64,000 nucleotides of DNA from Phenylobacterium sp. (GCF_025934275.1 NZ_JAICYI010000002.1:24383-88382), one strand, 5' to 3'. Counted from the first letter of the stretch, positions 33,597 through 42,079 are shown. Made by a program: numbers and translations. The notes: generated by a model from the sequence alone, not told the origin.

Positions 33597-34630
33597 CGGG
33601 GGAGGGGCGCACAGGCTGCGCCCGGGGCCGCCGGGGGGGCCGCCGTCGCCGGCGGCGCCGCGGTCCAGAGGCCGGGATCCTCCAGCCCCATCCGCCAGAG
33701 CGCGACGCCCCTCACTCCGAGGGCGGCCGCGAGCGCGCGCTGGCGGGCGAAGGCGGCGGCGTCGGCGAACCACACCTCGTGCGGCCCGTCCGGCGCGCTG
33801 TAGCTGAAGTGGGCGTCGGAGCCTGGCGCAGGCGCGATGCGGGCGTGCGCCTTCGCCGCGAGCTCCCGCGCGGCGGGCACGGAGACCACCCGCGCCGTTC
33901 GCCCGGCCGGCCAGTCGTAGCCGTAGGACGCCAGCGCCACGACGAAGCGGCCTGGATCGGCCCCCGCGAGCTTCGCCGGCAGATTGGCGCCCACCCAGGC
34001 GTCGTCGGCGATCGGCCCCGGCGTTGAGGTCGCCCAGCACTGGTCGTAGGCCATCAGCACCACCGCGTCGGCGGAGGCCAGCAGCCGCTGCTCCGTCGCA
34101 GGATCAGTCGAGAGCAGCGCGGTCACCCAGAGCTGGCGGCCGTCGGCGTGCAGCCGGTCGCGGAGCAGGCCCACGAGCGCCGGATAGCCCGCGACGCCGG
34201 CCGGCGCGAGGTTCTCGAAATCGATGACATAGCCGGCGAACCCCTCGGCCCTAGCGCGCGTGGCGAGCGCCTCGGCGAAGGCGTCCGCCGCGCGGTGATC
34301 GCCGATCACCGCCTGGGCCGCCATCACGTCCCAGACGTCGTCGTGGGCGTTCGAGACCACCGGCATCACCTTGGGCCGGCGCGTGGCGGCCGCGAGCGCG
34401 GCATGCGCCTTGGGGTCCGTCTCCCAGCGCACCTCGCCCTTGGCCGAGACCAGGCTCGCCCACATCGGCGCGAAGACGTCGAGCGAGCCCGCATGCGCCT
34501 GCAGGGAGGCGAGCGCCGTCGGCTCCCAGGGCACGTAGAAGGCCATCAAGGCCGGCTGGGCGGCCGGCGCCGTCCGGCTCGCCAGCGCGAGGCCCAGAGC
34601 AATCAGCAGCGAGCGCGCGAGCACGGCCAT
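33593..34630 (-). CDS. Secreted GH18-like glycoside hydrolase
   Basis: The 345-residue protein has a signal peptide (MAVLARSLLIALGLALASRTAPAA) and a TIM-barrel pattern of GH18/YaaH-like enzymes: AFYVPWEP, GYVIDFENL, VVLMAYDQCW, VALASYGYDW and GVALWRMGLEDPGLW. The DxxDxDxE motif is reduced to I-D-F-E: the catalytic Glu and the adjacent Asp remain, but the middle Asp is Val. It may act on chitin- or peptidoglycan-like glycans outside the cytoplasm, or be a weak or lectin-like relative. A proline/alanine-rich tail of about 25 residues ends the protein. Confidence 0.72.
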   Translation of the reverse strand: MAVLARSLLIALGLALASRTAPAAQPALMAFYVPWEPTALASLQAHAGSLDVFAPMWASLVSAKGEVRWETDPKAHAALAAATRRPKVMPVVSNAHDDVWDVMAAQAVIGDHRAADAFAEALATRARAEGFAGYVIDFENLAPAGVAGYPALVGLLRDRLHADGRQLWVTALLSTDPATEQRLLASADAVVLMAYDQCWATSTPGPIADDAWVGANLPAKLAGADPGRFVVALASYGYDWPAGRTARVVSVPAARELAAKAHARIAPAPGSDAHFSYSAPDGPHEVWFADAAAFARQRALAAALGVRGVALWRMGLEDPGLWTAAPPATAAPPAAPGAACAPLPR

Positions 34631-34662
34631 GCGCCCGCCTTAAGCCGCTCACGCCGGGGGAG

Positions 34663-36036
34663 CTAGTGCGGGACGTAGGTCCTGAGCACGTCTTCGACGA
34701 TCCGTTCCAGCTGGGCGAGCGTGTTGCAGTGCTTGGCCACGTGGCAGAAGCGCTCGTAGCGGTGCATCACCGAGTCGCCCTGGTTCCAGTAGCTCTCCGG
34801 CTCCGGATTGAGCCAGATCACCGAGCGCGAGCGGTCGTGGATCTGCTTCATCAGGTCGAGCCTGGGCTCAGCGAAGTTGGAGCGCCCGTCGCCCAGGATG
34901 ATCACCGTCGTGTGGCGGTCCAGCCGGTCGAGGTGCTCATCGCAGAAGTCCTCCAGCGCCTTGCCGTAATCGGTCTGCTGGAAGCCGATCGCCGTCAGCA
35001 CCTTGAGGATCGCGGCCTCGACGCCGTGCTCGTCGAGGATGTCGTTGACGCTGATCAGCCGGCCGGAGAAGGCGAAGGCGTCGAGGCGGTCCACGACTTC
35101 GTTGAGCGAATAGAGGAAGGTGAGCAGGAACTGCGCCGCCGCCGCCACCGACTTGGAGACGTCGCAGATCGCCACGATCGAGGGCTTCTCGATCTTCTTC
35201 AGCTTCCACTCGATCTCGAACGGCACGCCGCCGTGCGCCATGCTCTTCCTGAGCGTCTTGCGGACGTCGAGATGGCCCTTGTTGGCGATGTGCCTCCGGC
35301 GCGAATAGCGGTCGGCCAGCCGCTTGGCCATCCGCTTGACGAGCGCCTGCATCATGGCGAGGTCGACCGGGTCGATGCCGCCGTCGGCGTTCAGCGCCTT
35401 CTTGGCGAGCATCTCCTCGCGCAGCGATTTCGCCGAGCCGGCCGCATAAAGGCTGTGCTGGCGCTCGACGTACGCCTGGGCTTCGGCGACCAGGCCCTTG
35501 CGGCGCTCGTCCAGCCGCTCGGCAAGCGCCCGGCCCTCGGCCTGACGCTTGGCGGCCGCGATGATCTGCTCGATCTCGCCGATGCCCATCTCCTCGAGCA
35601 ACCGGCGCGTCATCCGGCTGCGCTGGGTGGAGAGGCGGATCTCGGCGACGCCGGCGCGCTGGGCCGCCTCCTCCATCGCCTGGGCGAGCGCCGCGGCGTC
35701 GCCCGACAGCAGCATCTGGGCGAGCGGCGAGCCCTGGGTCGCCTCGCTGGAGGGCGGTTGGCCCTCCTGCGCCTCGCCCTCCCGAGCCGCGGATTGCGGC
35801 GGCGGCGCGCCGGCGCTCAGCGGCTCGCGCGTGAAGAAGGTCTCGAACACCTGGTCGAAGCGCGCCACCTCGTCCGGGCTCTTGGCGAGGCTGACGCACA
35901 GCGCATCCTTGAAGAGCTCACGGTCGCCATAGCCGGTCACCGTCAGCGCGCGCGCCGCGTCGATCGCCTCGGCCGGCGAGACGCGCACGTCCGCGGCCCG
36001 GAGCGCGCGGATGAATTCTTCCAGCTGGCGCTGCAT
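34663..36036 (-). CDS. VWA domain protein, CoxE-like
   Basis: The 457-residue protein has an N-terminal helical region (about 1-250, with Arg/Lys- and Glu-rich stretches) and a C-terminal von Willebrand A domain beginning SIVAICDVSKSVAAAAQF; the DxSxS MIDAS motif is intact. The rest continues through the Thr/Asp region to WLNPEPESYW. CoxE-type proteins work with MoxR-type AAA+ ATPases to insert metals or activate enzymes, and the partner ATPase is directly upstream (six-base gap). The target is unknown; the aldehyde dehydrogenase upstream is a neighbour only. A molybdenum hydroxylase is encoded about 8 kb away. Confidence 0.85.
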   Translation of the reverse strand: MQRQLEEFIRALRAADVRVSPAEAIDAARALTVTGYGDRELFKDALCVSLAKSPDEVARFDQVFETFFTREPLSAGAPPPQSAAREGEAQEGQPPSSEATQGSPLAQMLLSGDAAALAQAMEEAAQRAGVAEIRLSTQRSRMTRRLLEEMGIGEIEQIIAAAKRQAEGRALAERLDERRKGLVAEAQAYVERQHSLYAAGSAKSLREEMLAKKALNADGGIDPVDLAMMQALVKRMAKRLADRYSRRRHIANKGHLDVRKTLRKSMAHGGVPFEIEWKLKKIEKPSIVAICDVSKSVAAAAQFLLTFLYSLNEVVDRLDAFAFSGRLISVNDILDEHGVEAAILKVLTAIGFQQTDYGKALEDFCDEHLDRLDRHTTVIILGDGRSNFAEPRLDLMKQIHDRSRSVIWLNPEPESYWNQGDSVMHRYERFCHVAKHCNTLAQLERIVEDVLRTYVPH

Positions 36037-36042
36037 GGCCGG

Positions 36043-37005
36043 CTACGTCGGGCGGCGCTGCAGCAGCTCGACGATCTGCGGCTCGACCGCGCCGATGTCC
36101 TGCTCGAACTTGAGGATCACGTTGAGCGTGTCCTTCACCAGGGCCGGATCGAGGCTCGAGGCATGCAGCAGCACCAGGGCGCGCGCCCAGTCCACCGTCT
36201 CCGAGATCGAGGGCGCCTTGCGCAGATCGAGCGTGCGCAGGCTCTGCACGAACGCCACCAGCTCCTTGCCGAGCCGGCTCTCGATATCCGGCACGCGGGT
36301 GGCGACGATCTTCTCCTCCAGGGCGGCGTCCGGCAGCGGGATGTGCAGGTGCAGGCAGCGCCGCTTCAGCGCGTCGCCGAGGTCGCGGACGTTGTTGGAG
36401 GTCAGGAACACGAACGGCGGCGTCTTGGCGGTGATCACGCCGAGCTCGGGGATCGAGACCTGGTAGGCCGAAAGCACTTCCAGCAGGAAGGCTTCGAACG
36501 CCTCGTCCGACTTGTCTATCTCGTCGATCAGGAGCACGCAGCCCGCGTCCTCGTTGAGCGCGCGCATCAGCGGTCGGGGCTCGAGGAACGGCTCGGAGAA
36601 GAACAGGTCGCCCATGCCGTGCAGCCGCGCCATGGCTTCGTCCATGGTGTTGGCCTCGGCGAGCGTGTCGCCCAGCCGGTCCTTCAGGATCTGGGTGTAG
36701 AGCAGCTGCTTGCCGTACTTCCACTCGTACAGCGCCTTGGACTCGTCCAGGCCCTCGTAGCACTGCATCCGGATGAGCGGCAGGCGAAGCAGCCGGGCCG
36801 TGGACAGCGCAAGCTCGGTCTTGCCGACGCCGGCGGAGCCTTCCACCAGGATCGGCTTCTGCAGGTTCACCGCCATGTAGAGCGCCGTCGCGATGCGGCG
36901 GGAGGCGATGTAGTCCACGCTCGCCAGGCCCTCAATCAGGCCGTCGACGGAGGCGAGAGGATTGGCGGCCGCGGCGGTGCGCGCGGTCGTAGCAGAAACG
37001 GTCAA
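36043..37005 (-). CDS. MoxR-type AAA+ ATPase
   Basis: The 320-residue protein has Walker A VEGSAGVGKTE (about residues 54-64), Walker B CVLLIDEIDKSDE, sensor 1 FLTSNNVRDL and the arginine finger region DALKRRCLHL. MoxR AAA+ proteins are chaperone-like and paired with VWA proteins, as here. The start is uncertain: no ATG is present and TTG codons at 37005 and 37071 are both in frame. 37005 gives MTVSATTARTAAAANPLASVDGL, which looks more natural. No convincing ribosome-binding site precedes either. It is the upstream member of the pair with the VWA gene. Confidence 0.85.
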   Translation of the reverse strand: MTVSATTARTAAAANPLASVDGLIEGLASVDYIASRRIATALYMAVNLQKPILVEGSAGVGKTELALSTARLLRLPLIRMQCYEGLDESKALYEWKYGKQLLYTQILKDRLGDTLAEANTMDEAMARLHGMGDLFFSEPFLEPRPLMRALNEDAGCVLLIDEIDKSDEAFEAFLLEVLSAYQVSIPELGVITAKTPPFVFLTSNNVRDLGDALKRRCLHLHIPLPDAALEEKIVATRVPDIESRLGKELVAFVQSLRTLDLRKAPSISETVDWARALVLLHASSLDPALVKDTLNVILKFEQDIGAVEPQIVELLQRRPT

Positions 37006-37080
37006 AGGATCGGACTTTCGAAATGGGAGCGTTGAAAGCCCGATTGTGCCCAACCCCAAGCCGAAGGGCAAACGCGCGTT

Positions 37081-38613
37081 TCAAATCTCGAACTTCACGC
37101 CCTGGGCGAGCGGCAGGGTGCGGCCGTAGTTCACGGTGTTGGTGGCGCGGCGCATGTAGGCCTTCCAGGCGTCGGAACCGGCCTCGCGGCCGCCGCCGGT
37201 CTCCTTCTCGCCGCCGAACGCCCCGCCGATCTCGGCGCCGGAGGGCCCGATGTTGACGTTGGCGATGCCGCAGTCGGAGCCGCGCGCTGAGGTGAACAGC
37301 TCGGCCTCGCGGACGTCGTTGGTGAAGATCGAGGAGGAGAGGCCCTGCGGGACGTCGTTGTTGAGGCGGATCGCCTCGGCGAGGTCCGAATAGCGCATGA
37401 CGTAGAGGATCGGCGCGAAGGTCTCCTTGCGCACGATCTCGGCCTGCGAGGGCATCTCGACCAGAGCCGGGCGCACGTAGGCCGCGGTCGCCCCGCCCGC
37501 CATCTCGACGCGATCGCCGCCCGCGACCTGCCCGCCCGCCTTCCGGGCTTCGCCCAGCGCCCGCTGCATGGCCTCGAATGCGGCGAGGTCGATGAGCGGG
37601 CCCACCAGCGTGCCGGCCACGCGCGGATCGCCCACCGCCACGGAGGCGTAGGCCGCCTTCAGCCGCGGCGCGAAGGCGCCGTAGACGCTCTCGTGCACGA
37701 AGAGCCGCCGAAGCGAGGTGCAGCGCTGGCCGGCGGTGCCCATGGCTGCGAAGGCCACGCCGCGCAGCGCCAGGTCAAGGTCAGCCGAGGGACAGATGAT
37801 GGCGGCGTTGTTGCCGCCGAGCTCCAGCAAAGCGCGGGCGAAGCGGGCGGCGAGCCTCGGCGCGACCGCGCGGCCCATGGCGCAGGAGCCGGTCGCCGAG
37901 ACCAGCGGGACCTTGGGATGCTCGACCAGCGCCTCGCCGACCTCGCGGTCGCCGACGATCACCGCCGAGAGACCCTCCGGCGCTTCGGGAAAGCGGGCGA
38001 CGGCGCGCTCGAACGCCGCCTGCACGGCCAGCGCCGTGAGCGGCGTCTTCTCGGATGGTTTCCAGACCACCGCATCGCCGCACACCAGCGCCAGCGCCGC
38101 GTTCCACGACCAGACCGCCACCGGGAAGTTGAAGGCGGTGATCACGCCGGCGACGCCCAGCGGGTGCCAGGTCTCCATCATCCGGTGCTCGGGGCGCTCG
38201 GTCGCCAGGGTCAGGCCGAACAGCTGCCGCGACAGGCCCACGGCATAGTCGCAGATGTCGATCATCTCCTGCACTTCGCCCTCGGCCTCGGAGCCGATCT
38301 TGCCGGCTTCCAGCGTGACCAGCCGGCCGAGGTCGGTCTTGATCCGCCGCAGCTCCTCGCCCAGGAGCCGCACCAGCTCGCCGCGTCGCGGAGCCGGGAC
38401 GTCGCGCCAGGCGAGATAGGCCGCGTGCGCGGCCTCGATGGCAGTCCGGGCGGCCTCGGCGTCCACATCCTGCACATGGGCGATGACCTCGCCGGTGATC
38501 GGCGAGCGCACGGGGCGGTTTCCGGCGCTCCAGAGCGCCTGGCGCACGCCCAGCCGTTCGAGGACGGCGGCGGCCTCGGAAGCCGCCGAAGCGATCTTGG
38601 TCTGCAGGTTCAT
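37081..38613 (-). CDS. Aldehyde dehydrogenase, ALDH7-type aminoadipate-semialdehyde dehydrogenase
   Basis: The 510-residue protein belongs to the ALDH superfamily. It shows ITAFNFPVAVWSWNAALAL, WKPSEKTPLTA, the catalytic glutamate motif ELGGNNA and the catalytic cysteine in GTAGQRCTS. ELGGNNA (rather than ELGGKS) is characteristic of ALDH7, the alpha-aminoadipic semialdehyde dehydrogenases of lysine breakdown (AmaB/Pcd). The gene is 11 bases downstream of a saccharopine-dehydrogenase-like gene with a divergent Lrp regulator. This supports a lysine-to-aminoadipate pathway that makes 2-aminoadipate with NAD(P)H. Confidence 0.9.
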   Translation of the reverse strand: MNLQTKIASAASEAAAVLERLGVRQALWSAGNRPVRSPITGEVIAHVQDVDAEAARTAIEAAHAAYLAWRDVPAPRRGELVRLLGEELRRIKTDLGRLVTLEAGKIGSEAEGEVQEMIDICDYAVGLSRQLFGLTLATERPEHRMMETWHPLGVAGVITAFNFPVAVWSWNAALALVCGDAVVWKPSEKTPLTALAVQAAFERAVARFPEAPEGLSAVIVGDREVGEALVEHPKVPLVSATGSCAMGRAVAPRLAARFARALLELGGNNAAIICPSADLDLALRGVAFAAMGTAGQRCTSLRRLFVHESVYGAFAPRLKAAYASVAVGDPRVAGTLVGPLIDLAAFEAMQRALGEARKAGGQVAGGDRVEMAGGATAAYVRPALVEMPSQAEIVRKETFAPILYVMRYSDLAEAIRLNNDVPQGLSSSIFTNDVREAELFTSARGSDCGIANVNIGPSGAEIGGAFGGEKETGGGREAGSDAWKAYMRRATNTVNYGRTLPLAQGVKFEI

Positions 38614-38624
38614 GTCGATCTCGC

Positions 38625-39734
38625 CTATTCGGCTGCGGCCCTCAGCACCATCGCATCATCGGGCGCATAGAACCGCCCGAAGCGGTTGGCCAGGAAGTCG
38701 GCGAGCGGGATGTCCTCTTGGCGGATGAAGCCGCGCCCCGGCAGCTTGCCCTCGGCCAGCATGTCCAGCACCGCGCAGATCGCGCCGGCGGTCGTCACCT
38801 GGATCGCGCTCTTCATCTCGCCGCCGACCGCCTGGGCGTAGACCTTGTTGACGTAAGTCTCCTGCATCAGGCGGCCGTGCTTCAGCCCCGAGACGGTGAC
38901 GAACACGATGACCACGTCCTGCAAGGTGGCCGGGACGGCGTTCTCCAGGATGTCCTTCAGGACGTCGCGGCGGTTGCGAAGGTCCAGGTCGTTGAGCAGC
39001 GCCTTCATGATGTCGGCGTGTCCGGGGTAGCGGATGGTCTTGTAGTTGAGGTTGCGGACCTTGCCCTCGAGCGTGTGGCAGAGCGTGCCCAGGCCGCCCG
39101 AGGTGTTGAACGCCTCGTAGGTCACGCCGTCGAGGGCGAACTCCTCGCGCTCCTCCAGGGGCGGCGTCTCGCGCAGGCGACCGTTCACGATCGCCTCGCA
39201 TGGCTCGCAGTACTCGTTGATCACCCCGTCCGTCGACCAGGTGAGATTGTAGTTCAAGGCATTGGAGGGATAGCGGGGCAGGGCGCCGACGCGCAGCCGC
39301 ACGTCGTGCAGTTCGTCGAAATGCTTGGCGAGCTCCCAGGCTGCGATGGTGACGAAGCCGGGCGCCAGACCGCACTGCGGGATGAAGGCGGTCTCGCAGC
39401 TCTTGGCGAGCTCGCGCGTGACCCGGCTGGAGGCCACATCTTCGGTGAGGTCGAGGTAGTGCGCGCCGGCCGCGGCGGCCGCTTTCGCCACCGGGATCGT
39501 CAGGTGGAATGGCGCGCAGTTCACCACGGCGAAGCGGCCCTTCAGGCGCCGGGCGAGGGCATCGGGATCGGCGATGGAGCTGGCCAGGGTCTCCACCCGC
39601 GGCTTGCCGTCGAGCCCGGCGAGCGCCTCGACGGACCGATCGATGACCAGCACTTCGTAGGGTCCGAACGCGGTGAGCAGGTCGACGACCGTCGATCCGA
39701 TCTTGCCGGCGCCGATGACAGCGACCTTGCGCAT
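38625..39734 (-). CDS. Saccharopine dehydrogenase family protein (lysine catabolism)
   Basis: The 369-residue protein starts MRKVAVIGAGKIGSTVVDLL, a Rossmann nucleotide site. The saccharopine dehydrogenase (LYS9-like) C-terminal fold follows, with QCGLAPGFVTIAAWEL and YNLTWSTDGVINEY. Members of this family include saccharopine reductase and lysine 6-dehydrogenase. Next to an ALDH7 enzyme, lysine 6-dehydrogenase is the most economical reading, but saccharopine dehydrogenase cannot be excluded. ATG 39734 follows a GAGGAG site; the longer upstream frame is not conserved in look. It is the promoter-proximal gene of the lysine operon, divergent from the Lrp gene. Confidence 0.85.
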   Translation of the reverse strand: MRKVAVIGAGKIGSTVVDLLTAFGPYEVLVIDRSVEALAGLDGKPRVETLASSIADPDALARRLKGRFAVVNCAPFHLTIPVAKAAAAAGAHYLDLTEDVASSRVTRELAKSCETAFIPQCGLAPGFVTIAAWELAKHFDELHDVRLRVGALPRYPSNALNYNLTWSTDGVINEYCEPCEAIVNGRLRETPPLEEREEFALDGVTYEAFNTSGGLGTLCHTLEGKVRNLNYKTIRYPGHADIMKALLNDLDLRNRRDVLKDILENAVPATLQDVVIVFVTVSGLKHGRLMQETYVNKVYAQAVGGEMKSAIQVTTAGAICAVLDMLAEGKLPGRGFIRQEDIPLADFLANRFGRFYAPDDAMVLRAAAE

Positions 39735-39794
39735 GTGCGTCTCCTCGCGTCTCCAACTCAGAATCGGCCCAGGTGAAGACGGATTCAACTGGCG

Positions 39795-39852
39795 TTTCGG
39801 CGATCTGCCGGGTAATTTTCGGCGATCAGGCAAATGCGTCGGACGATCTGCC
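39795..39852. promoter_or_regulatory. Phased CGATC repeats, putative Lrp operator
   Basis: TTTCGGCGATC occurs exactly twice, at 39795-39805 and 39817-39827, 22 bases apart. The CGATC core recurs at 39844 (CGATCTGCC, also at 39801-39809). The three cores are spaced 22 and 21 bases, two helical turns, so they lie on one DNA face. They occupy the spacer between the divergent Lrp and lysine genes, ending at the Lrp start codon, as expected for autoregulation and control of the operon. Confidence 0.5.
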
Positions 39853-39853
39853 C

Positions 39854-40279
39854 ATGGACGATCTCGACCAGCACCTGCTCGCCAAGCTGCGGGAGAACGC
39901 CCGCGCGCCGGTCGCCGAGCTCGCCCGCGCCCTGGGGCTTTCGCGCACCACGGTGCAGAGCCGGCTGGCGCGCCTGGAGCGCTCCGGCGTGATCGCCGGC
40001 TACGCGGTCAAGCTTTCCGAGGCGGAGGCGGCGCGGCGCATCCACGCCTATGTGCTGCTCACGGTCGAGCCGAAGCAGGCCGCGGCCGCCACCGCCGCGC
40101 TCCGGCGCATGGCCGGCGTCCGGCGGCTGCAGTCGGTGAGCGGGCCGTTCGACATGATCGCCTCGGTGGAGGCGCCGAGCGTGTCGGAGATGGACGCCGT
40201 CATCGACGAGATCGGGGCGGTCAAGGGCGTCGAGCGCACCAATTCCTCGATCGTGCTCTCCACCAAGTTCGACCGCTAA
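39854..40279 (+). CDS. Lrp/AsnC family transcriptional regulator
   Basis: The 141-residue protein has an N-terminal helix-turn-helix (MDDLDQHLLAKLRENARAPVAELARALGLSRTTVQSRLARLERSGVI) and a C-terminal RAM ligand-binding domain (HAYVLLTVEPKQ to SIVLSTKFDR). Lrp-type proteins assemble as dimers to octamers and respond to amino acids. It is divergent from the lysine/aminoadipate operon, so lysine or a catabolite is the likely effector (inference). ATG 39854 is used because the family starts here; an upstream ATG at 39773 would put operator-like repeats inside the gene. The stop interlocks with that of the VOC gene. Confidence 0.9.
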   Translation: MDDLDQHLLAKLRENARAPVAELARALGLSRTTVQSRLARLERSGVIAGYAVKLSEAEAARRIHAYVLLTVEPKQAAAATAALRRMAGVRRLQSVSGPFDMIASVEAPSVSEMDAVIDEIGAVKGVERTNSSIVLSTKFDR

Positions 40280-40659
40280 CCGCGGTAGCTCACCACCTCG
40301 TATTCGATGCCGTTGGGATCGAAGAAATAGAACCGGCGGCCCGGCTCGTAGTCGGCGTGGTTCATCGGCTTCAGGCCGGCCGCAACGACGCGGGCCTCGG
40401 CGGCGGCGAGATCCTCCACCTCGACGCCGATGTGGTTGAGCGGCCGGCCCTTGGCGAAGTCCTTGCTCTGGGCGTCCTGGGCCCTCGACGTATAGAGCGC
40501 GAGGTACTGGTCCTCGCTGCCCACATGCACGGTGTAGCCGCCGCTGAGCGCCGGGCCTTCCCAGCGTACGCGCCAGCCGAACAGCTCGCCCATCAGCTGA
40601 GCGGCGGCGTTCGGGTCGGCGACGGTGACGTTGACGTGCTCCAGCTTGCATGCGGACAT
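40276..40659 (-). CDS. VOC family protein, probable SoxR target
   Basis: The 127-residue protein has a single VOC module: LEHVNVTVADPNAAAQLMGELFGW, the central LNHIGVEVEDLAAAEARV and the C-terminal FYFFDPNGIEYEVVSY with the glutamate ligand. It is divergent from soxR across an 83-base spacer that contains a SoxR box, so it is a likely SoxR-controlled gene for detoxifying redox-active compounds (inference). Its stop TAG (40276-40278) interlocks with the Lrp gene stop (40277-40279). Confidence 0.8.
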   Translation of the reverse strand: MSACKLEHVNVTVADPNAAAQLMGELFGWRVRWEGPALSGGYTVHVGSEDQYLALYTSRAQDAQSKDFAKGRPLNHIGVEVEDLAAAEARVVAAGLKPMNHADYEPGRRFYFFDPNGIEYEVVSYRG

Positions 40660-40699
40660 CGCGATATCCCCTTGGTTTGCGCCTCTTCCTCCGCGTACA

Positions 40700-40719
40700 A
40701 TCTCAACCTAACTTGAGAT
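40700..40719. promoter_or_regulatory. SoxR box
   Basis: ATCTCAA (40700-40706) and TTGAGAT (40713-40719) form a perfect inverted repeat with a six-base centre. The sequence matches the known SoxR site (CCTCAAgttAACTTGAGG) at 14 of 18 bases, including the full ACTTGAG half. It lies between the divergent VOC gene and soxR, 23 bases before the soxR start. A GGAGG ribosome-binding site (40733-40737) sits between box and start. Confidence 0.75.
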
Positions 40720-40742
40720 CAAGATATTTATCGGAGGCTCGC

Positions 40743-41189
40743 ATGTCGGCAGATGGTTTCCTGTCGATCGGCGATTTGGCGCGCCGGACCGGGCTGTCGG
40801 TCTCGGCCATCCGCTTCTACGAGGCGCGCGGCTTGGTGCGCGCCGTCCGCACCGCCGGCAACCAGCGCCGGTTCCTGCGCTCGGACATCCGCCGGCTGTC
40901 GTTCGCCCTCATCGCCCAGCAACTCGGCCTTACGCTCGGCGAAATCGAGACGGAGCTCGCCACCCTGCCCCAAGGCCGCACGCCCACGCGCGAGGACTGG
41001 CGGCGGATCAGCGCGCGGGTCCGCGGCGTGCTCGAGGCGAAGATCGCCATGCTGGAGCGCACGCGCGACAAGCTCGACGACTGCATCGGATGCGGCTGCC
41101 TCTCGCTCGAGCGGTGCGCCCTCTACAATCCCGACGACCGCGCCGGCCGCGCCGGGCCCGGCCCGCGCTACATCCTGGGCCCGAGCTAA
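40743..41189 (+). CDS. soxR: Redox-sensitive MerR-family regulator SoxR
   Basis: The 148-residue protein has a MerR helix-turn-helix (LSIGDLARRTGLSVSAIRFYEARGLV), a dimerisation helix, and the cysteine motif CIGCGCLSLERC (about residues 119-130). This is the CxxCxCxxxxxC that binds the SoxR [2Fe-2S] cluster. Oxidation of the cluster by redox-cycling compounds activates transcription from promoters with a stretched spacer. No soxS is present, as expected outside enterics; SoxR should control neighbours directly. Its TAA stop interlocks with the flavoprotein gene stop. ATG 40743 has GGAGG five bases upstream. Confidence 0.93.
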   Translation: MSADGFLSIGDLARRTGLSVSAIRFYEARGLVRAVRTAGNQRRFLRSDIRRLSFALIAQQLGLTLGEIETELATLPQGRTPTREDWRRISARVRGVLEAKIAMLERTRDKLDDCIGCGCLSLERCALYNPDDRAGRAGPGPRYILGPS

Positions 41190-42079
41190 CTCGCGCCGCG
41201 CAGGACGTTGTGGATATGGGTGGCGGCGATCGCGCCCTCGCCCTCGGCGGTGGAGATCTGGTTCAGGCCGCGCACCACGTCGCCGGCGGCGTAGAGCCCG
41301 GGCACGGAGGTCTCCTGGTGCTCGGAGACGACCAGCCGATGGCTGTCGTCGAGCTTTGCGCCGGCGTCCGCCGCCAGCTGGATCTGCGGCCGCACGCCGA
41401 GCGCCGCGTAAAGGCTATCGAACCGCCGCGTCTGGTCGGGCCCGAAGCAGAGCGCGGAGATCCGCCTTCGGTCCAGGGCGACGCTTTCGATCGGCGTCTC
41501 GACCACCTCGACACCGGCCGCGGCCAGCCGCTGGCGCATCTCCGCCGGCAGCGCCTCCTGCGCGCCCGCGTGGATCAGGCTCACCCGGTCCGAATAGGTG
41601 GTCATGAACAGCGCCTCGCGGGCGGCGTGCTCGTCGCGGCCGATGACCCCCACGCTCTGGCCGATGGTCTCGAAGCCGTCGCAGATCGGGCAGATGCGGA
41701 TCAGCCCGTTCGCCACCGCCTCCTCGACGCCCGGGATCTCCGGCTCCACGTCCACCACGCCGGTGGCGAGCAGCACCGTCTGGGCGGTGAGCTCCCGGTC
41801 TGCGAGCGCGAGCCGGAAACCGTGCTTGACCGCAGCGAGGTGATCCACGCGTCCGGCCTGGATCTGCGCGCCATAGCGCTCCGCCTGCCGTCGCATGCGG
41901 GCGATGAGGGTCCGGCCGCGCACGCCCTCGGGATAGCCGGGGTGGTTGCGGCTCAGGGGGATGCGCGCCGCCCGGCTCGCGCCGGCGTCGACCACCCGGA
42001 AATCGCGCCGGAACCGGCCGAGATAAATGGCGGCGGTGAGGCCCGCGGGGCCCGCGCCCACGATCACGCAATCGAGCAT
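41186..42079 (-). CDS. Thioredoxin reductase-like FAD/NAD(P) oxidoreductase
   Basis: The 297-residue protein has an N-terminal FAD motif (VIVGAGPAGLTAAIYLGRF), an NAD(P) motif around VGVIGRDEHAAREA, the redox pair CPIC in IRICPICDGFE (about residues 130-133), and the C-terminal YAAGDVVRGLNQIS. The layout and size are those of thioredoxin reductase, but CPIC replaces the usual CATC/CAVC. The NAD(P) motif GxGRDEHA departs from the classical GGGDSA, so the partner and cofactor may differ. It is convergent with soxR. It could be part of an oxidative-stress group, though it faces away from the SoxR box. Confidence 0.85.
   Translation of the reverse strand: MLDCVIVGAGPAGLTAAIYLGRFRRDFRVVDAGASRAARIPLSRNHPGYPEGVRGRTLIARMRRQAERYGAQIQAGRVDHLAAVKHGFRLALADRELTAQTVLLATGVVDVEPEIPGVEEAVANGLIRICPICDGFETIGQSVGVIGRDEHAAREALFMTTYSDRVSLIHAGAQEALPAEMRQRLAAAGVEVVETPIESVALDRRRISALCFGPDQTRRFDSLYAALGVRPQIQLAADAGAKLDDSHRLVVSEHQETSVPGLYAAGDVVRGLNQISTAEGEGAIAATHIHNVLRGAS

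Noticed and set aside
34666..37035. Long plus-strand frame antisense to the VWA and MoxR genes
   Set aside because: Composition typical of antisense frames in GC-rich DNA; the minus strand gives intact Walker and MIDAS motifs.
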